Below are positions 8,301 to 20,300 of a stretch of 35,468 bases of DNA, in pieces. Origin of the DNA: Treponema sp. UBA1747 (lineage in GTDB: Bacteria > Spirochaetota > Spirochaetia > Treponematales > Treponemataceae); assembly GCA_002315375.1 (NCBI GenBank), contig DCHR01000031.1, positions 1-35,468 on the forward strand, given 5' to 3'. Made by a program: the position numbers and the translations under genes. The notes beneath the pieces were generated by a model. It was given only the letters and a program-made list of their open reading frames with translations. It was not told the DNA's origin and ran no database searches. How positions within the stretch are numbered: the first letter of the stretch is position 1; every line of letters begins with the position of its first letter.

Positions 8301-11300
8301 GGAACTATGCCTTCGGGATGGCTTAATGGAGAAGTGAATTATATTTGGCTTGGTAAAACCAGTACTGTATGGGAAACTTCGTCAAACTGGGTATGCGGAA
8401 GAGCTCCTGCAGGAGAAAACGCCGAGGTTTTTGTAAAGGCTTCTTCAAATAATCCGGTTATTTCTTCCGATGTTAAGTTGAAAAAAATAACTCTGGAAAG
8501 TTCAGCCAGACTGTCTGTTTCTGCAGGCAAAAAACTTACTCTTTATTCTGATACAATTCTTGACGGAAGAATAACTGCTGAAGGTTCTGTCTATATTACA
8601 AACAAAGAAAATGACAGTTCAAAGAAAATTTCAGTTACTTTCGAAAATAACCAGAATATTAAGGATCTTTATATCGCCGGGGCTGTGGATTGTGATGTTC
8701 TTTCTGATGCCAGCGGAATCGGGACTCTTCATATCCAGGATGAAAGCAATATTCAGACTGTTGATTTTACTGTTTCATTTAGTGGACATAAGCTTTCTGT
8801 AACGAATGTTGATGTTACCCGTTCGTCAACTGTTAATAATGTAATTGGTACACTTGAAATTCAGAATGAAATTGAGGTAAGCAATGAGTTTAAAACTCAT
8901 TCTGGAACTGAGGTTTCAATTATATCCGGCGGAAAACTGACAGCTCCGCTTTATGTTCATAGTGCAGATCAAGCGACACCGGAAAGTCAGGTTACTGTCA
9001 GTGGAATCCTTTCTGCCGATGAAATCCGTCTTGTTGGAAATAATAACGCAAGCGGAAGTAAACTTACAGTAAGTGAATCCGGAATTGTTGAGACACGTAA
9101 AATACTTGTTTTGAATACCTATTCAAACGGCACTCTGACAACTCCTGTTGAAAATAAAGGAACAATAAAAATAACTGGTACATCTGCAGATGATGGTCTT
9201 GAAATACCGGATTACAGCGGATCTGGTTCTGTTGTCCTGGGGACCGCCGGACAGATAAAAAATAACTGTACTTCAAGTCAGAATAAAACTTTAACGATAG
9301 CTTCTCTGGAACTGAAAAATATTTCTGACGGGGTTTTTGATGCAGGACTTGGAAATATTACGGTTACTTCGCTTAAGGTTACTGATACAACCGAAGGAAC
9401 CAGCAGCCTGGAAATCAAAGGTAGTTCGGGTGGACGAACAACCGGCATTGACGGATTTGCAGGAAAATTAAAAAATCTGACTCTTACTTCAGGAACCACA
9501 AGACTTGGAGCAGCTGTTACTCTTACAGGAAATTTCAGCTCTGAAACAGGTACGACAGTTTCCGGGGCAGGCGGTGTTACGGCTGGTGGTTCATTTACGA
9601 ATAAAGGAATCTATAACGCGTCGGGTGATATTTCCTGTACAGGAGAATTTGCAAATAGCGGAACCTTTAGTTCGGGCGGTAGCGTAACTTCCACAGGAAA
9701 TCTTTCCAATACAGGAACCTGGAATGGCAATGGGGCTGTTGTTGCAGAAAATGATTTTACCAATTCCGGCTCATGGACTGGAAATGGCAATATAAAGGTA
9801 ACGGAAAATTTTGAAAATAAATCAGGAAAAACACTTTCGGGAACAGGTACACTTGAAGTTACCGGAAACCTGACAAATGCAGGAACTCTTTCAAGAACAG
9901 GGAATGTTTCTGCCGGCGGTAATTTTACAGATACCGGAACCTGGAACGGAACAGGGACAATAACTTTCAACGGAACTGCCGATCAGAATGTAAGTTTTAT
10001 ATCTGGTTATGTTTATCCGGACATTGTTTCTGCAAGTGAAAATACATCAGTAATTCTTGGAACAAATTTATCCTGCGGAAACCTGACTGTTTCAGCAAAT
10101 TCGAAATTTGATACAAATGGAAATAACCTTACCCTTGAAAATGATTTGAGTGTTTCAGGTTCATTTTGGGGAAAGAGCGGAACTCATACAATCGGCGGAA
10201 TCGTTAATGCGTCCGGAACTTTTGAAGGAGGAAGTTCTTCCGTTAATAGTACCGGGGATATTACGGTTTCAGGTTCTCTTGCTTTTGAAACAGGTTCTCT
10301 GACTACAAACGGAAACCTGGAGATTTCAGGCACAGGAACCTTTGCTGCCGGAAGCGGAACTCACCAGGTTGCTTCAGATGCGACAGTTTCTGGAACTCTG
10401 GAAGGTGGAAGCGGAACAATTCAGCTTGGCGGAAACTGGACTCTTGAAAACGGTGCAACTTACTCAGCAGAAACCGGGACAGTTTTGATTCAGGGAAGTG
10501 GTAATCATACTGTTAGGGGTGAAAATACATTCCACAACTTTACCTGTGCGACAGCTGGTGCTTCTCTTCTTTTTGAAGACGGTAAAACGCAGACTGTAAA
10601 TGGGTCTTTGACAATCAAAGGAGCTTCCGGAAATCTTCTGACTCTTGATGTAACGAGTGGCGGAAGCAGTGGAAACTGGACTCTTGATGCTGATCCGTCG
10701 AAGTTTAATCTGGAATTTGTGAATATCAAAAACTCTGTTTCTCTTGTAAATATTCCGGGAACTCTGGACTTAAAGAAAGATTTCAATTGTTCAGACGGCG
10801 GAAATAATATCAGCTGGTTCAGGGAAAAAAAGGTTTACTGGTTCGGAAGTTCTGCAGGAAACAAAACAAACTGGAATCAGACCTCAAACTGGAGAACTTC
10901 AGAAAGCGGGGATGATCCTGTTCTTGCAGCTCCGTATTATTCAGATTCAGATCTCGAAGTTTATATTATGGATAATGCTTTCAGTTATCCTGTTCTTGAA
11001 GCAGACGTAAGCGTTAAAAAACTTTCTCTCAATGCAGGAACTGAATTTGATTTGAACGGAAAAACTCTTGCTGTTAAGAGTTTTGAAAATGATGGAATAT
11101 TCAATCTGAACGGTGGAAAACTTTCTGTAAGCGGAACCGGATCTTCTTATGCAAATACAGGAAAGATGATTTCTCAGGGAACCGAAACTGTTCTGGTTCC
11201 TTCAGGATATACAACAGAAAGCGGAACCTGGGAATATACAGGTGGAACCTTAAAGACAATCGGAAATCTTTCTTTCAGGAATCTTCTTGTTTCTGGTGCT

Positions 11301-14300
11301 GTAACACTGGGAAGCAATATTACAGTTTCGGACAGTTTTGAAATTTCAGAAGGAAAAAGTCTTGCATTTGGTATTTACAGTCTGACTACAGGAAGTATTT
11401 CAAACAGTGGAACCCTTCTTATAAATGGAACCGGACGTCCGAATATTAATGACAAAACAAAAGGGCTTGTAAAATATACAGGATCTTTGAATATAAAAGA
11501 TTTTGGTGATGTTGATTATTTCGATCTTGAAATTACTGGAACCGGCACTTTAGTAAGTAATATTTCTGTTGCAAACAGAATAACACTTGGTACCGGCGCA
11601 ACCCTGAACATTGGAAATAAAACACTTTCTTTCGATTCTTATTCGGGAGAAAATGAAAAGATAAAAATTGCCGGAGGAAAAATTATTTCCCAGGCAGCCG
11701 GTACGGCTTCGATTAATGAATTTGAAGTTACTTCATCAGCAGAACTGGATGTAAATGCTTCTGTTACAAGTGTGCTTTGTAATTCCAGTCCGATGCTTAC
11801 AGTTTCCGCTGATAAAGAAATTACTGTGCCTGCAATATCCGCAGGAAGTCTTATTGTAAATGGTAAATTAAACCTTCTGGGAAACTCATCATTTGGCTCT
11901 GTGCTGATTTCTTCGACTGGTGAACTTAAAGGACCTGAAAATGGTGAGGTTTCTGTCGGCGGAAACTGGACAGACCAGAATGCTTCCGGCGGATTTATTC
12001 ATAATTCCGGTGAAGTTCTGATAACTGAAAATTCCGTAATCAGCGGTAAGTCTGCCTTCTATAAATTTTATGGACGTAATCTCGGCGGAAAAACAATAAT
12101 CTTTGCTGATGAAAGTGAAATCAGTGTGTCAAATGAATTTTATTTTTCAGGGAATTCCGGAAGTTCACGATTGATTCTTTCCGGAACAGGAAAAATCAAG
12201 GTTCCTGATGCTTATGTTTTGGAAAGCGGAGAGTTTGTTTCCTTTGCAGAAAATGCACCTGCACTTATAGGAAATACAAGCGGCACTTCTGCCGGAATTT
12301 TTGCAGTAACCCTTGGCTCTTCCGCCGTTTCTTCGTTCCCGGCAGGCTGGGTAAACGGAGATACAACTTATATCTGGCTTGGAAAAAATAATACAGATTG
12401 GAATGATGATTTGAACTTTAACTGGGCCGGAAACAACAAGTCTGTAAACGGGGAAAATAAAGAAATCAGGATTATCCCGGAAGGGGGCAATTCTCCGATT
12501 CTGTCTGAAAATGTTTCCGTAAAAAAAGTTTCCCTTGAAAAAAGCGGCGCTTCAATTTCAACCGGAACTTTCAGTCTTTCTCTGTCAGAATACTCTGTTT
12601 CAGATGATGAAAAACTTGAAGTAAACGGCGGTGAACTGATTTATTCCGGACTTGCCGGTTATGAAATTTCAGCACCGGTTGAGATTTCTTCTTCAGGAAA
12701 AATTTCTTCAACTAAAAAACTCTCTCTGACTGATGTTGCATATTTGTCGGAACCTGATATTACAATTTCCGGAAACGTTTCTGTTCCTGGAGGAAATATC
12801 GGTTCTTTGATAACAGAAACGGGTTCTGCAGTTCAGTTTGAATCAGCTTTGACCGTAAGCGGTGAAACTAAAAACCAGGGGACTCTTGTTCTCAAAGAAG
12901 CAGGAATTTTCGCTTCTCTTGTGAACAGTGGAATTTTGAATCCGGAAACTTCAGCAGAAATCAGTGGTGATGTTACTAACAGTGGAACCATTAATACAGG
13001 AACCGGAAATCTTGTGTTTAAAGGAAAATTTTCGGGAACCGGCGGAAAGCTTATCGGAAATCTTTCAGGAAATCCTGAAATTCATTTTGAAAAAGATGTC
13101 ACCTTCGGAACTTTTGTTCACAATAATGATCCTGTTTTCTTTGAAGGAACGGGCGACTTTGAAATAGAAACAAATAATCAGAATTTTAATGAGATCAGTT
13201 TTACTGGTGAGGGAACTGCAGATGTCAAAGGGAAAATTCTTGTTGCAGGAAACCTGAATATTGAAGATGGAAAATCTGTAACTTTATCTGAAGATATCAG
13301 ACTGGGCGGAAACTTTACAAATAAGGGATCTTTTACCGCAAGTGACGGAACAATATTTGTTTCAGGAAATTCAGAAATTTCCGGAAACAATACTTTTTAT
13401 AATTTCACCTGTCAGACTGCCGGCGCTGTTATCAAATTTAAAATTAATGATACACAGATTATTTCCGGAACCATGAAGGTAACCGGTACAGAAAATAATC
13501 CGATTCATCTGGATTCAATAACTGAAGCCGGAAAAGAAGATGAAAAATGGTTTGTTGATGTTGCTCCTGAAAAACTCGAGTTCAGTTATGTTTGCATCAG
13601 TAACTCTAAATCTGTTCAGGATATTACTTCCGCAAGCCCGTCAATCAACCTGAAAAAAGATTATAACTGTGTCGACGGTGGAAATACAGTCTGCTGGTTT
13701 GGTGAATATAATATCTACTGGTTTGGAAGAAAAGACTCAAGCTGGAACAACAGATTAAACTGGGCAACTACAGAAGATGGTTCCGGAATCCTTGGTTCTT
13801 CACCAAGTACAAATGACGAAACACTTAAAGTAGTAATTGTAAAAGATGAAACAGATGCAGATTCGGACACAGGCGCTCATACACTTGTCCTGTCATCAAA
13901 TATAACTTCAGACACCTTCTTTATTTATGATGGTAAGTCCGTAAATTTTGCGGGCAATTCTGTTACGGCAAATAAAATTACAAATAACGGGAACGTAATC
14001 GTTTCCGGAACTGCGGAATCTGTGCTTAAAAAAGCTCAGGATACTTCGGAAATTATTCATGCTGAGAATTCCTTTGTTGTATTCAAAGACTGGACTTCCA
14101 ATACTGCAGTGAAAACTACTTCATCAGGTCTTGGATTTAACAGCGGATTTGAAAATTTAAAAATCGAAGGAAGCGGAAACTTTGTTTTTGCAAATGCGGA
14201 ACCTGATGTAGTCGTTAATGGAAAATTTATTTCGAAGGCAGCTAAAAACAGGGCAAAGGGAAGTATTACCCTTAAATCAGATTTTGCACTTACAGCAAAC

Positions 14301-17300
14301 AATGAATTCATTACCGGAACCGATTCTTCTGTGATTTTTGAAGGGACAGTTGATTCTGCCTCAGATACAGGTTATACCTTGAAAATCTCCGGAGACGCGG
14401 AATTTAAAAAAGACGTGGGTAAAACTCATAAACTTAAATCCCTTGAAGTAACTGGTGAAACGAAAATATATAAAAATGAAATCTGTACAACTGGTTCTCA
14501 GAAATATTCCAGAAAAATTACTCTTCTGAGTAATACCAGTTTTGCCGGTTCTTCAGTTTCATTCGGTTCCGATGTTATTTATTCAGGTGATGTAGATTCG
14601 GGTGAAATTACGATTAAGGGTAATGCGGTCATAAACGGTGCTGATCCTGAAACACCTGTTATTGTTACTGCATCCGGTGTAATTCTTGTCGGAAAACTTT
14701 CGGGCACTCCTTTGAAAATTGATGGTGATTTATTCATTCCGGCTGATGCAGTTTCAAGTATCTCTTCTGAACTTTATCTTACGGGAAGTTTCAATAATGA
14801 AGGAAAATGTGTCGTTTCAAAAGACAGTACTTCTACCGGAATAATTACAATTGCCGGTGACTTTAAAAACAATAATCAGTTCTCGGCAGAAAGCGGAACA
14901 ATCATTCTGGCTGGAAGTGAAGTCCTGGTTTCCGGTGTCAACAGCTTCTGTAACTTGAAAATTGAAGTTCCGGGCCAGAAAATTGTTTTTGAAAAAGGGA
15001 AAACACAGACCGTTACCGGAAACCTGATTGTAAAAGGAACTTCGGAAAATCCTGTTGTATTATGTTCTTCAGTTTCAGGTTCCTTCTGGTATTTTGATTT
15101 TAATACAAGAAGCGTGAATACAGTTGTTTCCTATGCAGAAATTCAGGATTCGGAATATCTGGGAACCGGTGGAAATGCTGCAGCTCTTTATTCAAAAGAC
15201 TGTGGAAATAACGCAGCCTGGGATTTCCCCGGACAGAGTTATGCCTGGACTGGAAACGCGGATACCGCCTGGGATAACAGGGACAACTGGATTCCTGAAA
15301 GTATTCCAGGTAAAGGTGCTTCCGTAGAAATTCCCGAAAACTGTTCTGTTTATCCTGTTCTCACTTCAGCATTGAATCTCGTTTATGATGATGCGATAAA
15401 AGGTTCTATAGTAAATAACGGTAGATTTGATCTTTCAGGAAACGCAATTAAAGCCGGTTCATTAGCAAATAATAAGGTTCTGCGTTTGACCGGCACAGAG
15501 TCTTTCGATGATATCGGAACAGTTACTGCCGGCGATGAATCAACCGTAATATATTATGGTTCCGGTGCTTCAACAAACCTTTGGGTTAAGAAAGCTTCTG
15601 TTTATAAAAAACTGGTTCTTGAATCCGAAGCCGTTCTCCTGGTTAATTCTGCGGTAAAAGCAGAGGTAATTGAAAACAGCGGAATTATCAATGTTCAGAA
15701 TGGAAATGTTATTGTTCAGAATCTGCTTGATAATGCAGGGCAGATAAATGTTGGTTCAGGAAAAACTGTTTCCTTTGCCGATTACAAGGGAAATGATAAT
15801 GAAGTTATTTCCATAAATGCAGGAACTCTGAAATACACAGGAGACAAGAGTCCTGTTATTTCAAAGCTTGTTACAACTTCTTCCGGAATACTGGCCGGGC
15901 CATCGGCATCTGGTACACAATTATTAATCACTGAAGCCGAATTCAACAGTTCTGATTTAACTCTTTCAGGCAATATTTCCCTGCCTTCGGGAAGTGCAAA
16001 AAAAGTCCTTGTGTCTAACGGTCAGCTGGTTCTGAGCGGAGATTCTTTTGAACTTCAGGGGCTTACTGTCAAATCTGAAGGAAAATTTGTTGCACCATCA
16101 GGAATACTGACAGTAACCGGAAACTGGGAAAATAATAACGAAAACGGTTTTGATGCAAACAATGGAACCGTAATTTTTAAGGGAGACAATATTACCTTAT
16201 ATGAAAAAGGTGCCTTCAATAAAGTTGAATGTGAATTAAATTATCTTGTTCTTTCTGAAAATCTGACGGTAAATGAAGCTTTGATTTTGTCTTCTGATAT
16301 TTCTGTTACAAACGATTCATATACATGTTCTTTGGGAGAAATTAAATCAAAGAATGATATTAGAGATTTGAGCTTCACAGGAACGAGAGATGTTTATTTC
16401 AATAAAACCATTTCTGATATTTCAGGACTTACCGTTCAGGGTAAAGCTTTTATAAAAGAAAATCTGTCCTGCAGGACTTTTGAGGTTTCAGATTCTGTAG
16501 AAATCGAAGGCTCTGAAAACCGGGAAATTAAAGCTTCTGTTTCGCAGAATTATGGCGGCAATATTTCGGTTACCGGTTCATGTATTTTTGATTCTCCTGA
16601 AATCGCAATTATGAATGTTACAGCAAGTGAAAATCTGACTTTCAAAGGCAAAGTTTTAATGAAAAGTCCAGAGACAAATATTGAAGCATCTGAATCAGTA
16701 TTTGAAGAAGAACTTGCATCCAATACGGCAGCATATAAAAATACACTTAACATAAAAGGAAATGTAGAATTCAATAAATCTGTTGATGCTAAGGAACTTG
16801 AAGTTTCAGGAAACGCAGTTCTGAAGGCTGATGTTAAATGTACTGAAAACCAGAAATTCAAAGGAATCGTCAGAATCGGGGAATCCATAATTCTTTCAGG
16901 TAAAAATGTTCAGATTGATGGTAAGGTTTTAAAAAATGAAACTGAGTCCAATGCTTCAGATTTATATTCCCTTACTGTCCAGACAACTTCTGCTGATACT
17001 GCTGAACCTGCAGTTGTAATCGGTGACGATGTATACGGACTTGATAATCTGACTGTAACCGGTATTCTGAAATTCAACGGAGAAAAAATCGAAACTTCAG
17101 GAAACCAGATTTATAATGACAATGTGCTTTTTGAAAAAGATCTTCTGCTTTCTGCAGCAGATAAAAATATTGATTTCAAAAAATCTTTGAACGGAGAATG
17201 CGATGTTCAGGTTGAATCAGCTCAAATTTATTTTGGAGCTTCATCTTCTTTCAGAAATCTGAAACTGAATTCCAGTCTGAAAGCAACAAACAAAATTGAA

Positions 17301-20300
17301 ATTACTGCAACTGAAGATATTATCCTGAACGGAAAATCTGAATTAACTGACACAACCTTAAATAGCAGAAAACTGTCAGTCAATGAAAATATTAATGCGG
17401 GAAAACTGAATGTTACTGTTTCGGAACTCTTTGTGGTTGCGGAAGGAAAGAACATAGTTCTTACCGGTTCTTTTACACAATCCGGTTCCGGAAAAAACAT
17501 CCTTTCAGGAAGTTTTATTTCCCGGAATGCTGCCGTTCATTTTAATTCAGATGTTTATCTGAAAGGTGCTTCTGAACTTGTTTTTGGTGCAGGTGACTCT
17601 TCTGACACAGCAAAAGCTTTTACGTTTGTGGGAAATCTGATTGTCTCGATGGATTCTCCTGAAACTGCTGTTGATCTGAATGCGGTAACTTCTGTAAATA
17701 ACTTTGTTCTTTACAGAGGTAAGGTAACCAATGTAAATAAAATAACCGCCTCCGGGGATATTGTTCTTCTTGGAAGAGCATACACTGATGACGACGGAGA
17801 ACCAGGGCATCAGGGTGAATTTAAATATACACAAACCAGACAGGTTTCTTATAATTATAAAGGCTTTGATACTGAAACAACTGATTATTTCCCTGATGAT
17901 GACAAAACACCTCTTCCGGCTTTCGCTCTATGCGGAGGTTCCCTTGAATGTAATTCCGGCGCTGTAGTTAAGGCCGGAAAGAATTTCTATGCAAACGGCG
18001 TTTCCCTTATGGGAGAGGGAATCTGGTATCTTGATATTCTGGAAAATGCTGATCCGAAAATCTGTTTTGCAGAAGCTTATAACTGTGATATAAAAAACAG
18101 CATAGTCAGAAACTCTGCAGCAGGAACTGAAAAACCAGAATCCTCTTCTGTAGTGGCCGAAAACTGTTCGTTTGATGGAGAAAACAGAAACTGGGATAAA
18201 GATGATTTTGAAATTGTTCGTGCTTACACTGTAAGTGATAACGTTGTTTATGTTGAGCTTTCAAGTCCTGTCAGAAATAAGTATGGCGAACTGGAATCAA
18301 ATATTGGAAGTATTGGTTTCAATAATGACGGCTCGAAAGAAAGCTTTAAGAAAGTTTATTCTGTATATTCTTTACTTGATCAGACCGGAAGAGCGGGACT
18401 TGATGTTACTGAATTAAAGAATGAAGAAAACCGTGAAGTGACAGGTTTCTACCTTCAGACCCAGAATGATGCTGATTCCAGATGGAATACAGATGCAACA
18501 GGAAGCAGCACGGGTAATTCTGCAAGTACTGATTCTCATGGAGTTTCACAGAAATCAGTTCCTTCAATTTTCTTTGAAAGAAAGCTGAAGGGAAGTGCGG
18601 CTCATTTTACGGACAGATTCGGAAAGATTCTCAAAGTCTCAGGAACTTATTACACAGGAACAGAAGATATGGCAAGCCCTGTTCTTATTGAAGTGTCTGT
18701 GGGCCAGGAAAACCATACGGATTATAATCCTGAAATCGGACCTGAAAGCCAGCCGTCTTATGACGCACATAATTTTATTGAATTCCGTTATTCAGAACCG
18801 GTTGCTCTTGATTATGAAAAATCGGGCACTGAAATAAAAGAACCTCCGTTTAACGAAGACGGAGACATCAATTTATTTGAAAATATCAGGGTCACAGATT
18901 CCTTTGGAAAAATCAGTTCCGGTGAATTGTTTAAGGTTGAGGGTATTGCATCAATCAAGAAGGGTGAACTTATAGCAGGCAGTACAGGTGACGATGAATT
19001 ACCTGTTCATGCACTGTATAGAAAATCGGGAATGGATCCGCATGCTTTCAGACTTTCGATTGCAGGTTATACAGATACAGAAAAAAATGTTACAGATAAT
19101 AACGGAAAAGAATACAAGAAATGGATTGGTTATATTGATTCTGCAGAAACTCCGTCAGATAAAGTAACTCTTCCTAAAAACGTATGTCCTTATATTAAAG
19201 ATGCAGCCGGAAACACTTTGAAACTGATAAAGTGGGAAGGTGTTTCTGTGTCAGGTAAATCCGCATATTCAGCCCTGAAGGATTTCGGTTCCTGGGATGT
19301 TTCAAAACCAGTATTTGCCGTTTACAGAAATGCAGGAACTAAATGGCAGAGTCCTGAAGTTTCCAACGATTATGAAGCCGTTGGTTCAACAGTTGATGGA
19401 ACTTCTTCCTTGAAACGAATTGAATTCCATTTGTTCGATAATAAGCCTTTGTACAATACTACAGAAGCTCAATGGGTTTCAAAGAAAGGTTGGGTACGTC
19501 CGTTTACACCTGGTCCTGATGATGATCCGAAACTTTATTCTGCAGATTCATATGCAGCAGATAATGTTGGTGGTTCCCGTGGTTTCGCTTCCGAAGGAAG
19601 AACAAAAGGTGGTATCCGTTACTGTACAATTGCGGATGCTTCTTCCGCCTTCAGATATATTGAAGTAAAAGCAGATTCATCTGCCAAACCTGATCTGAAA
19701 TTTTCTTCTGATATTAAGGCATATTATGGAGCAGCATCTCCAATCTTCCAGCCGGGAACAAATCCTGCCAGAAGTCCTGATAAACCTGATGGCCTTTATT
19801 TCGGATATAAACTGCCGTCCAGCGTTCTTTCTCTTAAAACTCAGTTTATGGTTTCTTATGATGCTGAATCTGGTTTCGTTACAGACCTTGCGGGAAACAG
19901 ACTCGACAGTGCTGTCATCAAGACAAGAGATTTAACGCCACCTTCTTTCAATATGACTGTTGCTCCAATTGGACAGAAGAAGATTTATATCATGTTCTCA
20001 AAGAACCTGAATACAAATACAGTAACTCTGAACAGACAGAACGGAACTTCCGATAATCAGTCGGCCCTGAATAAAGCTCTTCCGGAAGCTTTTGCTTTGG
20101 GAACAGTTTCTGCAAGTGAAGGATTCCGTGAAAGTACGGGAAATCAGATTGATAAAAATGTTCCTGCCCGTGTCCTGTATGCCAATGAAAGTTATATGGG
20201 ACTGGAACTTACTACTACCCAGAATATTACTTATGAAGATATTCAGAATCTCTATATTGTAGCCAAGCCTCTGGAAGGGGATTATAAAGATCCTGTAATG

